A stretch of 64,000 nucleotides of DNA from Anodontia alba (lineage: Eukaryota; Mollusca; Bivalvia; Lucinida; Lucinidae): the NCBI GenBank assembly GCA_964016985.1, contig OZ024828.1, forward strand, positions 11,808,610 to 11,872,609, in the 5' to 3' direction. Of this stretch, positions 41,574-52,599 are shown one piece after another. Position 1 is the stretch's first letter, and each line of letters begins with the position of its first letter. The notes under the pieces were generated by a model, which saw only the letters and a program-made list of their open reading frames with translations, was not told where the DNA came from and searched no databases. The translations under genes were made by a program, and so were the position numbers.

Positions 41574-43026
41574 TAATTGAAATTCCTCAAGGTCTTGATG
41601 ATATAGCTATATAAACTTAAACACAAAAAACTTTGACTTTTTTATGAAAATTCTAAGTCTGTGACCTTGACCCCAAGGTCACCCCCGGGGAGGGGATGGT
41701 GCTGATAAAAACTTAAGACCTATATATACCATCATGCCAAATATGAATGAAAACCATCAAAGGGTCTTCAAAATATGAGTTCTTATAAACTTTAACGCAA
41801 AAACTTTTCCCTAAGACAAAAATAAAGTATGAACGAATAATACTTCAATGGACTGACGGACAGACGAACAGATTCCTTGCTGATAGCTATATCAGCTCAA
41901 CTTTCAGTTAGGGGATAATGAAATTTAATAAAAGGTCTTGATGATATGGCTATATAAACTTAAATGCAAAAATTTTTACTTTTATATGAAAATTCTAAGT
42001 TCGTGACTTTGACCTCGGTCACATCCAGCGTGGGGATCATGCGGAGTAAGATGCTAGGCCGATATCTACCAACATGTCAAATATAAATGAAATTCCTCAA
42101 GGGTCTTGATGATATAGCTATTTAAACTTAAACACAAAAAACTTTGACTTTTTTAATGAAAATTCTAAGTCCGTGACCTTGACTCAAGGTCACGCCCGGG
42201 GTGGGGATGGTGCTGATAAAAACTTAAGACCTATATCTACCATCATGCCAAATATGAACAAAATCCATTAAAGGGTCTTCAAAATATGAGGTCTTATAAA
42301 CTTTAACACAAAAACTTTGACCCTGTGACTTTTTTACAAAACTTCTAAGCCCCTGACCTTGACCCCAAGGTCACCCCTTGACCTTGACCCCAAGGTTACC
42401 CCTCGGGGTGGGGATGGTGCTAATAAAAATTTTAGACCTATATCTGCCATCATGCCCAATATGAACTAAATCCATCAAAGGGTCTTCAAAATATGAGGTC
42501 TTATAAACTTTAACACAAAAACTTTGACCCTGTGACTTTTTTACAAAACTTCTAAGTCCGTGACCTTGACCCCAAGGCCACCCCCGGGGTGGGGATGGTG
42601 CTAATAAAAATTTTAGACCTATATCTACCATCATGCCAAATATGAACTAAATCCATCAAAGGGTCTTCAAAATATGAGGTCTTATAAACTTTAACGCAAA
42701 AACTTTGACCCTGTGACGGAAAGACGAACGCACGTACGAACGAACGAACGGAAAAGCGAAAAACTATATACCCCCACATACTTCGTATGTCGGGGGTATA
42801 ATAAAGGGAATGATAAAGGGAATGAGAAGCATGAGGAAGCTGATTCTGTCTTACACAATACAACAAAGTCATACCCAATGTTTGTACCAAATTTCAAAAT
42901 CTTAGGTGCAGTAGTTCCTGAGAAATCCTTGATGAAAAAGAAAAGTTTACAGACACAGACAAACATAGTTACGGAAAAGACGAAAACTATATACCACCTG
43001 CATACTTTGTACACCGGGGATATAAA

Positions 43027-43657
43027 AATATATTCTGTTATTAATCCGTAATAAATAGGAGCATAACAGATATATATAACATAAACAAGTACAACACAAC
43101 TGACATTTCTTAAACTATTATTATTAAACCATCATATGTTTTTTTTATCTTATGTCATCAGAATATAGTAAACATATTATAATGCTTTATTTCAAATCTA
43201 TAGCAGAGCTACACCAGATAAAATCAAATTAATAATAACTATCAAAAAAAACCTGAGCCTAGATTAACTTTGTTGCCTGTGTGACTTACACATGTACATG
43301 TAAAACTATGGTGCGTCTAAACACCCCAAGGCATCCCAGGACACCCTATGGCAACCTGTTGGTTCACATTTTTTATATCAAAGTGAAAATTTAGAGCAAA
43401 ATTTTCTACAGAGGGGACTTTTCGTTAAGTGGTTACCCTAGCGGCTAAGCATTACTATGCTGACCATTTCACTTCTTGGTTTCCCTTTCCTCATTGTATC
43501 TGAAAAGAATTTGGACCGCTAAATATATAATCTTGTTTGGAATTCAAAATACAGTAAATGTCCTAAAATTTCAAACACTTTATTCCATAATGTTTTGGCC
43601 TAATATCATATATCATATCATAATTGGATTTTTGATTAACGTGCAGGTTTTGTTTGT
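43027..43657. other. No recognised feature
   Basis: AT-rich sequence with no coding signature, terminal repeat or tandem structure that I can support. Confidence 0.4.
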
Positions 43658-43984
43658 TTGTGTTGAGGTTTTATGGCCCAGTCAACCCAATGGGGTCATG
43701 TCGAGCGCGGTCAGCTTACCTAACGGTAACCACACGTTTACTGGGCAGGCTTAGTCCTCTAAGCGGTTAACCAGTATTGTGCACATTCTTTCGCCAGAAA
43801 CTGACAACTGCCCTTCTTGAATCAGCGGAAGGGAGAGAATGACCGTAGAAAATATTTCATGATCAATCTCCACGAAAGAATGTTGCCGACCTCGGCGGGG
43901 GTTGAACCCGGGACCCCCTGGTCTCCAGTCAGACAGCGCCAGGTCGCGGGTTCAACCCCCGCCGAGGTCGGCAACATTCTTTCT
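43658..43984 (-). mobile_element. SINE copy 4, truncated head followed by inverted head fragment
   Basis: The minus-strand SINE is truncated within its tRNA-like head near 43940. The next 44 bases are the same head region in plus orientation (box B GGTTCAACCCCC). Minus-strand LINE 3' sequence then follows directly. This looks like a rearranged or template-switched junction. Confidence 0.75.
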
Positions 43985-45055
43985 GGCGCAGGTACAGGGG
44001 CAACATCCACATCAGTGGGCCCCCTTCCAGATAGCTGGCTTGCTGCCCGCATGGCAGATCTCACACCAGATCTCCACATACTTCTATCATAAGGGTTGAT
44101 AGCCGAGAGCTTCCACTCTCTGCAATCCCTCTCTATCAGCTGCTTCCATGTCATCTTGGGCCTCCCAGGCCCACTCTTTCCCTCAACCTGTATGTGAAAG
44201 GCTGTCTTGACTGCACTATTAGAGCGCTCCACATGTCCATTCCATCGGAGTCTTCTCTCCTTCAGAATGAGGTCCAGATCCTCAATGCCAAGCCGAGCAA
44301 GTAGCTCAATGGACCTGGTAGTGACAATGTCTTGCGGCCTGACATTGCAGATCTGTCTGATCATTGCCCTGCCATTCCGCTGCACAAGCTGGAGGTTTGG
44401 GTTTGTCAATGGCCAAGTCTCACTGGCATGGAGCATTGCAAGAGCTGTAACACGGCCACGTGTTTTGAAAGAGAGGTGGCGTGAAGAGAGAACTGGTAGC
44501 AGCTACTTGAACTTCTTCCAGGCAGTTTTCACATGTGTTGTGGTTGAAAGTTCACAGCCACCTGCTGCTGAGAGCATGTCTCCTAGGTAGCAAAAGGAAG
44601 CTACCACCTCAAGCTTGTCAGGTCCAACCTGGACTTCCCTCTGTGGTCTGCCATCCAAGGGGCATGCAGTTCCCCGGCACCTTGTACCTCTGTAGTCAGG
44701 GTCTTTTGTCAAGCCCTTGAGCCCACTGCATTTCTCGTGCACCCAGTGCTTGCAGCCATTGCAGAAGATGCTGTTGCTGCCCACTCCAGTACGACAGACG
44801 GCGCATGGAAACTCGCCTGAACTCTGCATTAGATCCAGTCCCGTACCACAAATCATGATCTTTGTCTTTCCTGTACTTACTCACAGTCCTTTCTTCTCCA
44901 TTGCTTCTTTCCAAGTCAAGAGCCTCCTGACACATTCCTCAAGCGATTCAGCGATGACAACAAGGTCATCGGCATAGAGGTCCTCCCAGGGGATCCCAGA
45001 GTGGAACACGTGAAAAGGCTTCAAGCACAATGATGAAGAGCAGCAGGCTGCTTTT
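43985..45055 (-). pseudogene. LINE reverse transcriptase, C-terminal half
   Basis: Non-LTR retrotransposon ORF2 fragment. It carries the RT catalytic box EDLYADDLVV (YADD at 44976-44965). A Cys/His cluster PCAVCRTGVGSNSIFC..C..WVHEKC follows, then SFCYLGDMLSAAGGCE, then RRLRWNGHVE and GPGRPKMTWKQ, which typify the C-terminal region of this LINE type. Frames shift at least once (near 44470-44510). The 5' part is missing where a GATCAG MITE sits, and the 3' end abuts a SINE head fragment. The clade is not assigned. Confidence 0.85.
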
Positions 45056-45195
45056 TTAAGTAGAATGGCAAACAGTGTAGACCCTGATCAGACTGCTCCT
45101 TCAGGAACAATCTAATCTGGGTCTGCACTGTTTGCATATGCCATTTTGTCAGACAGTGAAGTATACAAAATTTAAGGATATTTACCGTAATCCAG
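45056..45195. mobile_element. GATCAG MITE, variant copy at LINE break
   Basis: GGCAAACAGTGTAGACCCTGATCAGACTGC / AATCTAATCTGGGTCTGCACTGTTTGC, lying exactly where the minus-strand LINE coding match stops. Confidence 0.6.
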
Positions 45196-46229
45196 TTTCA
45201 CAAATGTTAAAACCATTCATGGCCTCTGTTTCATATGTTATAAGAAACAACAATGGTGAAAAGTGGTGTTTATTTTATTAATTTTTTTCTTATAAAATTT
45301 CAAACTTTGCCCACAAGCCCATACCATATTTAACAATGGCAAAAGATTACTTCCTAAGCTTTTTAAAAGCTAACCTTATGTTTGTCTGAAAATGGGTCAC
45401 CGGCTATTTTTAGAATATATGACCAAATCAATTTGTGATGTAGCATTTTTTGCTATAGATAAAAACAAGAAAAACACCTAACGGCATTATGGACAGATGT
45501 TTTCAATAACGAAGAAAGTGTGAGTTGTCTCTTGCACATGAAACACTTACTGGTCCTCCTCTTCATCCTTACCAAATATGAATGCAATCCACTGAAGAAT
45601 ATAGGTAACATATAACTTTGAAACGCCTACCTGCCCGTCTGGACATCACTATTTTAAAGAACGGATTTTTTTTAAAAACCTGTCCAAAAATCATATGCAA
45701 ACACATACATGTATATGCAAAAGATATAATATGCATTGGTTGGACGATGAGTAAAATTTTTTACCACTTCTTATGTAAATTGCTCAAATCCCAGTACCTC
45801 TGGTCATATAGGACAAGTGAAAGTTTTAAGAATTTTCAAGCTCTAAATGTTCTAAAATTTCTTACACCAAAGTTCCTGAGAAAATGGCATACACAAACAG
45901 TCCTGGGTATGATGTAAAACTACATCCAGCTGTGATACTCAATATAAGTGTGGGAAAGTGAGGCTGCCCTCTATCACAGTAACCTCCCCACCTCCAGGAT
46001 TACAAGGCTGCCACAACCTGGGTGGCAGAGCTAGACGGCAATCAGCTACAGACTGATGGCTTGGTATTCTAGCTCTTGTGGTTTGGTGGATAATCCTTTC
46101 TTTATAAGGACAACGGCAAAGCACACTGCCAGAGTGCGGGAACGTTATGCATGCTCAGATGCCATTAAAGAACTGAGTTGGGACGTCAGCTAGGACAGGT
46201 GATCATGTAAAAACAGTTATTCCAAAAAT
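45196..46229. other. No recognised gene
   Basis: AT-rich to about 45.95 kb. From there, moderately GC sequence, probably LINE 5' UTR, leads into the endonuclease half. A short tail of the GATCAG family ('AAATGTCCTAAAATTTCAAAC'-like) may lie near 45.85 kb. Confidence 0.35.
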
Positions 46230-47299
46230 TTTTTATGGCTGTCTCAACAATAGAATCTGAGTTAGGCAGTGCCAACAGTGGGAGGCAGGGTCAGGCCATT
46301 GTGGCAAATCAAGCAAGCACCTGAGGAAATTCAGTGTGGAAACACTCAATATGAACATTCCAAGAGGAAGAGTCTGCAAGGTGGTGGAAACACTATCCCA
46401 CAGGAAAGTGGATGTCTGCTCTATTCAGGAGACCAGATACCATAGTGGCAACTGCTGCACAATCAAGGGCAAGGAAACCAGGTACAAGCTCTACTGGTCC
46501 GGAAACGACAAAGGCAATGCTGGTGTAGGAGTGTTTGTGGAGGAAGAGTGGATAGAGAAAGTTTTTGAGGTGCATAGAGTCTCTGACAGAATCATCTTAG
46601 TGAAGCTTATTGTCGGCCAGCTGTGTGGTTACCTTTCTGTCTGTGTATGCCCCACTGAGTGGTCTAAGTGATGAGGTTAGGGACCTGTTCTTTGATCAGC
46701 TGCGTGCTGTGACTGCCAGGATCCCAGGGTCCAAATCTCTGATCCCATGTGAAGATTGGAATTGCAATGTAGGCCTTGCAGGCACTGGATACAGGGAAGT
46801 GCATGGTGGGATGGGGTATGGCAGGCCAGAACCAGATGTTAGGATGAGAGAACCCTAGAGTATGCCCTAGCATTCGACCTGCTTCTTGGGAACATGTTTC
46901 AAGAAACGTGAAAGACATCTCATCATGTACAAGTAGGGAAATGCAGCCATGCAGACAGACTTCATCCTTTTCCAGAGGACCATGCGCAAACTTCACAGAT
47001 GTAAAAATGATCGCTGGAGAGGAAATAGCCCTGCAACTTCAGCTTCTTGCATGCAACATGAGGATTATGTGCGACCAAAATCGAAGTGCAAGTTTGGAAG
47101 CTTAAAACCCTCAGTCGAGCAGTCATTTCCAGGAGGTCTTCAGCTTGCATGTGAGTGTGTCTGGAGGTGTAGCTGATGCTGCCACTGAGGATATCTGGAA
47201 CAACATCAAGACTGGCCTGCTCAAGACAACTGAGCAGATGCATGACACAACTTGGTCCCACTGTTGGCATCGTTAAACCTGATGGTGGAATGAGCATGT
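46230..47299 (+). pseudogene. LINE 5' half: APE endonuclease, decayed
   Basis: 5' UTR-like sequence is followed by the endonuclease domain: KVDVCSIQETRYHSGNC (catalytic Glu), YWSGNDKGNAGVGVFV, DRIILVKLIVGQ, and after frameshifts LSGLSDEVRDLFFDQLRAV and EDWNCNVG. The match proceeds with several frameshifts to WWWNEHV at 47299. It is in the opposite orientation to the RT half at 43985-45055, probably from the same LINE family. Confidence 0.82.
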
Positions 47300-47816
47300 C
47301 AGGGCTTCCGTTAAGCGGACGTACGACGTATATTACGCCCTGAGATTGCCACCGGACGTCCAAATTGAACTTCAAAGACGTACCGCGGACTTCCGAAATT
47401 TCTTTTGTCCATCCGAAATCGATACCCGAGACGTCCAAAAATTGTCAAAAAGCCCGCCCACTTTTAACGAGTTGTATGGTGTTTGCCCCGCCTACTTATT
47501 GGAAATTCGCTACCTGTGCTGACTGAGCTTTAAGGACGTCCCACTTTCCGATTGCGGGAGTTTTATTGACAGCGGAGTCAAGCGTCGCGGCAGGCACCCT
47601 TTTGATGGCTGCGTGATCACTGTGTGTATTTGTCACGCGTGCTGAGTTGATTAATTGATGTTTGTATAATTAAACTTTCTACTGCGACACCCGAGAATAT
47701 TCGGTGAAATTATATGAAGTCATTATTATTTTTTAATATGTGTATTCACGTCTTAAAAACTTAAATTATTATTTTGCTAAGAACGTGTGTCGTCTGAAAA
47801 CACCTCAACACAAAAT

Positions 47817-47851
<35 letters not shown>

Positions 47852-47990
47852 GAGGTAGTTTTGACAGTCAGTATAATTGGTTAAGTGTGAAAACAAGTGC
47901 ACATTAATTGCTTTGACAAAGGCGGTAATCCACTACGATAATCCTTTCACATTTATGATCACACATTAACCGAGATGAGAATAATTGTGA
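47300..47990. other. Insertion in LINE, hAT-like left end, unclassified
   Basis: Starts CAGGGCTTCCGTTAAGCGG, a hAT-like terminus, at the point where LINE coding stops. It holds a GC-richer segment to 47.64 kb and a (GATA)8 microsatellite at 47819-47850. No convincing right terminus. Confidence 0.4.
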
Positions 47991-48278
47991 GTGTTAATTA
48001 AAGGCGGTGTGTAATGTCTTTGTCTTTTGTGGCGAACGGCGGCCGACATGCGGAAAAGGTCATTACTGCCAAGCAGAAAGCTTTCAAGGCCTGGAAGACT
48101 GGTAAAGGCACTAGGGCATCATATGATGCAGCTGGACAGCAGTCGGCATATAAAAGAATTATTGAAAACAAAATGAACTTGGTTCATAAAATGTTTAGGG
48201 TTTATTTAGCCTTTCTGGAATGTCGGCCGCCGTTCGCCACAAAAGACAAAGACATTACACACCGCCTTTAATTAACAC
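47991..48278. repeat. 59-bp perfect inverted repeat flanking LINE fragment
   Basis: Arms 47991-48049 and 48220-48278 are exact reverse complements (start GTGTTAATTAAAGGCGGTG, inner end GGCGGCCGACAT), 170 bp apart. The outer flanks are unrelated. Confidence 0.92.
48050..48219 (+). pseudogene. LINE linker fragment trapped between inverted repeats
   Basis: EKVITAKQKAFKAWKTGKGT continues the LINE reading that stopped at 47299, after a 750 bp interruption. The match ends near 48130, and the remainder is AT-rich and unassigned. Confidence 0.65.
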
Positions 48279-48320
48279 CCATCCATTCATTCATCTACCC
48301 ACGCATCATTCCATCTCTCT

Positions 48321-49580
48321 CAGGGCTCTGGAAATTCTGAAATCTGAATCGGTCCAGCCGATGGTGATGACGTCATCAATGAGCCCATTTCCAAAAAAAA
48401 TATAATATCACCTGTCACTAAAACTAATGACAACTGGCAGTCCTATAACTCCTTTTAAATAATACACCTCAACTCCGTTATATAATGGAAGTCCGGGTAT
48501 AACGAGTATGATCAAAGCTGGCATCATCAATAAATACAGTCAGGTATGTAAAAAGAAAGAAAGGAAAAAAAAAAAAAACGGCACAATTTTGTTATTTCCA
48601 CCTCTGCAGGGATTTCCTAGATAACTATTTATAAACAACTGATTCCTGTCTTGTGTAAGCGCGAAGATGGCGGAAAACAGGAGAGACGGAATGAAACGAC
48701 TTTCATGGACCTAATTAGGTCGAATAAAAAAAGGCCTGCGCCACGGGCGGTTTTGCAGTTTTCAATGTTTCAAGATCTGACCAAACTGCTTAAATTTTAA
48801 GCACTGACCAATCTTGTCTAGCGCAAGTAGTGCATTACTTATTTTTACCGTGGAATCTACCTTGAATTATACTCGCGTGTTACGGTCATCAAAAAAAAAA
48901 AAAAAGAAGCAAACAATCAGACCCCGATCAGACGCCGTTGGATGAGACATCTGATCTGGACGTACATGGTTTGGGAATTAATTTATCTAACCTTGGACCG
49001 ACAAACAGTCGGCATGTCCAAAAGATCAAAGGTTGCTTTAACAGAGAGTGATAAAAGAATGCACCGCTTGAACGCACCCTTTTTCTTCCTCTTCTTTTTT
49101 GTTTTGATCAACACTGCACCTGATGTTTTGCATTCTCAGTGTATTCACACGTGTCAAACAAATGGATTAATTATCAGACTACCATTACTGATGTTCGTGT
49201 TAATTGCTTGTTTACTGCACAAAGGACAGTAAAGTGTTAATTTTTTGACAATGTTTGGATAATGACGTAATTAATTTGTGCTGTGGCAGGTTGCCGTTAT
49301 TCTTCTGTCTCTCCAATATACATGCCAAATGACAGTTTAGAGCCTTTTAACTACCATAATATTGCATTTAAAAGGTGCGTGGACATTGTCAGTTTGGGAA
49401 GACTTGACCATTTATGATTTTTTAGACATCATTGATTCCTGAAAATAGTTGGTTGGGGAAAAAATGGAACATAAGGCACAAACCTGTTGGACGGAATTAT
49501 TAGCATTTTGGTGTGTTTGAAACCGGACCAGAATTCTTATTTTCGGTCCAGCGGCTATTTTCCGGTTTTCCGGAGCTCTG
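48321..49580. mobile_element. hAT-like non-autonomous element
   Basis: Left end CAGGGCTCTGGAAATTC and right end the complement of CAGAGCTCCGGAAAACC. 8 bp flanks ATCTCTCT (48313-48320) and ATCTATCT (49581-49588) differ at one base, as for a hAT target duplication in a tetranucleotide tract. It contains a pogo-like end (48463) and a GATCAG MITE fragment (48903). No transposase. Confidence 0.65.
48903..48975. mobile_element. GATCAG MITE fragment inside hAT-like MITE
   Basis: AACAATCAGACCCCGATCAGACGCC...GACATCTGATCTGGACGTACATGGTTTG. Confidence 0.4.
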
Positions 49581-49594
49581 ATCTATCTATCTAT

Positions 49595-50618
49595 TGTAAC
49601 GTGTACCGATGTTAAGATGTAGTTAGGACTCTGCAAGAGCCTATTGCAAAGCCGCAAGTTCAGCAAATGCGTTGTAGAAACAATAATTCAATGATATAAC
49701 AAGAAGTTAAAATATCTGTATATACGTATATATGAATTTTTCTTTGGGCTACTTTGCCTGTTGATTTATGACCATTGATTGACTTAATCATTCATGAAAC
49801 ATAGAATCACTCAACAATTAGATGAACATTAAGACATGTCAAACTGAAGCTACCTGCTTATAGATATATCTTAAAAACATATAACTCTTCAGCACTCAGC
49901 TGTTAAAATGATCTTCCGCCTGTAGTTTGGCTATAAATATAGAAGCTCAGCTACTGATAAATCTAACCAGTAAGCTTGGCTTACGAGGCTAGACGAACTC
50001 AAACTAAGTAACACTCAAGCCCAGATTATTTCTAGCACCTTGATCATCTAATAGATTGCTAACAACCCGAACACTTTAAATGGACTGCTTCAGTCTCTCT
50101 CTCTAAGAAGCCTAGCTTCTCTAGAGATACGAGAAAGATAGCTGCCACTATATGGCTCCAAGTTATTAAACAAATCTGATAATACGCTTCACTGTTTTCT
50201 TTACGATGTTGACACTTCGACTGTAAACAGACAACTGACTTGAATAACGTACAAACTACCGCTTTTATACTCCCTTGGAGGATTGAAATCTGATGACTCC
50301 TGATTGGATAAATTATATTATCCAGCTGATACAACCAATCGTTTCTATGATAAGGAATCTACAGAAAATTTGTGTTTTCCTCTAACCAGAAAATCGGTCA
50401 TAAATCGCTTATTTTACTTGAAGATAATCAAACCTCTGATGAGACAATATCGTATTCATGTGCCTTTGAAAATAAAACATGAATAAAGCTGCTACTAACC
50501 AAAATAAACTAGAAATTCGCTTCCAAAGTTCAGTTTCAATACCGACGAAGTGATATTCTATTGACGGTAGGTAACCCTGTTCTTATAAACTATATCTGTA
50601 ACTGCAGGATTCTTTACA
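49595..50618 (+). mobile_element. Probable solo LTR (TG...CA, 1024 bp)
   Basis: Starts TGTAACGTGTACC and ends GGATTCTTTACA, flanked by CTAT on both sides within an (ATCT)n tract. Internal TATA-like CTATAAATATAG near 49932 and AATAAA near 50470-50485 suggest plus orientation. No PBS, polypurine tract or coding region. The target duplication is ambiguous because the site is a microsatellite. Confidence 0.5.
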
Positions 50619-50794
50619 CTATCTATCTATCTATTTATGTCATCTGACCCTATATTCGCACGTCCGTTCGTCCGTCTACCCATGCACCATTAGGTCCATT
50701 TAACCCATCTATCCCATTTTACCGATCCGTCCGTTTACACATCCATCCCGTTTGTATTCGAATATAGATCTGTCCCTCCCTTAGAAAAATATAA

Positions 50795-50940
50795 TTGGGG
50801 CGAAACGACCCATGGGCTAAAACAACTCACGGGCGAAACGACTGACCTCAAAAGGGTGAATCAACCCACCCTCAAAATCAGTGTGAAACGACTCAGAGCG
50901 AAACGACCCGGCGAAACGACCCACGGGCGAAACGACCCTG
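50795..50940. repeat. 16-bp minisatellite (GGGCGAAACGACCCAC)
   Basis: About eight degenerate units of GGGCGAAACGACCCAC, some with deletions. Confidence 0.75.
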
Positions 50941-51879
50941 ATTCTCGAAATTAGGTCCCTGCCGAATAAATAACGAGATCACACTAATTGACCCTAAAAT
51001 CAATGATTTTAACCCATCAGAAAACATTCCCGAAATTTCTAATGTATGAGGATTTTTTGCATATTTTCAAAGGCTACCCCAAATTCACCTTCAAAGTTTC
51101 ATGTATATTCTAGCTTTGTAAATTCGCACTTTCTTTCGTTCTTCTTTTTTGTTGACTTTAGCTTTCGGAACTTTCCGCCACTTTCCGCCACCTTCGTGTT
51201 TACTAGTAACAAGATTTACTTTTTGTAAAATTCTGTTATCGTTTCCAAGGCTGATCAAACTGTCATCTTGCTATGACTTTTTGATTATAATATTTACAAG
51301 TGTAATACAGAAACAGCCTAAACTGACTGATTGCTATTTATTCGGTAAAACCAATACCGCTGAGCAACGCTGTTTCACGCGAGATGCAGGATAGTCTTAA
51401 TACCGATATGCCTGCTGTGTACAATGGATGACCCTGAGCCCTTGACAACGGCACCTTTGTTCATGTTATCACATGATCATCATCTGTTCAAGGGATGCTA
51501 AACCAGAAAAAAAGATTCATCTTCATGAAAGAAGGTAAGCGACGAAGAAAAGCGGATAATTTTGGCAACACGTTTTTAAAACGAAGTCCACTTTACACCC
51601 GAAACTTTGACAAGTTCCATGTCAAAGTCACACCAACATATTGCTGGAAATGATATTGATATCTTATTTCACCGCCGTACGCGCATTCGCGCCTATCTTG
51701 ATAATTCTTTTTAGCAATACCAATTCATCTTTATTCACTCAGTCCATCATATATTACATCATGAGGAAAGCAAAACGCGCAGTGTGATCGGTATCTACAG
51801 GGATTGCTAGCATAACGTATCGCGGTTCAGAACCTGAACGGTGTTTGCGCATGTGGTGTTTATGCGCATCCGCGTAGTC
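50941..51879. other. No recognised feature
   Basis: Unique-looking AT-rich sequence. Short frames near 51.05-51.39 kb lack any domain or splice context. Confidence 0.4.
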
Positions 51880-52340
51880 CAATCAGGACCTAGATTATAT
51901 ACTAACATGCATTGTACTGTGCATCTGTGCTGCCTGATCAGGGTCTAAGTTGTGCATCTGCTCAGTCTGATCAAAATCTACATGTTAGCCAACACGCTAG
52001 GTGTTACGTACATCTGCGCGGTCTAATCAAGATCATTATCACTTGTTTGGTTGGGATGTGGTTTGATATGCGCATCCGGGCAGTCCAATGAAGGTCTTGT
52101 TTGTATGCTGGTATGTGTTATTACTGTGCGCAGCCTGATCGGGATCTAGACTACTGGCCTGCTCTTGAATATGTAAACCGGAGCTGCCTGATCAGAGTTT
52201 AAATGATTTCTAGCATAAATTGTACACTGTGCATCTGCGCAGTGTGATCCAGATCTAAATGTTTGACCGCTATAAGTTGTTACGTGATGCTCATCCGCGC
52301 ACCCAAATCAGGATCTGTACGGTTTTCTATAGCAAACTGT
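51880..52340. repeat. Degenerate satellite, ~70-90 bp units with TGATCAGG
   Basis: Units of 'GTGCATCTGCGCAGTCTGATCAGGATCTA...GCTAG...TGT' repeat about six times with variable spacing. It shares GATCAGGGTCTA with the palindromic MITE and may be derived from it. Confidence 0.6.
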
Positions 52341-52599
52341 GTTTAACATACACCAAAGACTTATTAAGCTCTCAAAACTGTCTTCAAACGGTAGCCGCGT
52401 CGCTGCGCTATATTTAACTGTTGAAGTAACCGATTATGGTTGGAGACAATGACACTCAGGTGAGTGAATTAGGGCCCTCTGAGCCCTTTTGTTTCTTATT
52501 TTTTCATAAAATTAGGATCTGACATTTCATGCAAATTGTCTTCTAAGGTTCTAAACAGTCAACTACAAGCACTTTTAGCAAATTCTGAAAGTGACAAAA

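Larger units (their letters stand above)
39474..42801 (+). mobile_element. Second helentron/pearl-like element, nested, carrying mariner
   Basis: 5' AACTAGACAAAGTGCCCAGTGGGGCATGTATAC, repeated core units with 'GTGACCTTGACCCCAAGGTCAC' and 'CTACCATCATGCCAAATATGAA', tract GACGAACGCACGTACGAACGAACG, and 3' end TCGGGGGTATAATAA. The mariner at 40234-41573 interrupts one unit. Confidence 0.68.
36850..43026 (+). mobile_element. Large tandem-repeat element (helentron-like), split by a second element
   Basis: Core with 'AAGCATGAGGATGCTGATTCTCTC', 'CAATGTTTGTACCAAATTTCAAAATCCTAGGTGCAGTAG' and similar blocks fills about 37300-39470. It resumes at 42802 and ends near TGTACACCGGGGATATAAAAA. The 5' limit is uncertain (GTGAGCAAAGCTCACACACACCCGG near 36857), and a palindromic MITE (36936-37212) lies inside it. 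Confidence 0.55.
48281..50770. repeat. Tetranucleotide (ATCT/ATCC) tract broken by two insertions
   Basis: Pieces at 48281-48320, 49581-49594 and 50619-50770 (CTATCTATCTATTTATG, GTCCGTTCGTCCGTC, CCATCTATCCC) form one simple-sequence region once the hAT-like element and the LTR are removed. Confidence 0.55.

Noticed and set aside
47300..49580. Single hAT element spanning 47300-49580
   Set aside because: Both ends are hAT-like, but the 8 bp flanks do not match. The 48321-49580 pair has a better duplication (7 of 8).
49595..50618. Fragment of a complete LTR retrotransposon
   Set aside because: No primer-binding site, polypurine tract, gag/pol or second LTR is visible on either side; only a solo LTR can be supported.
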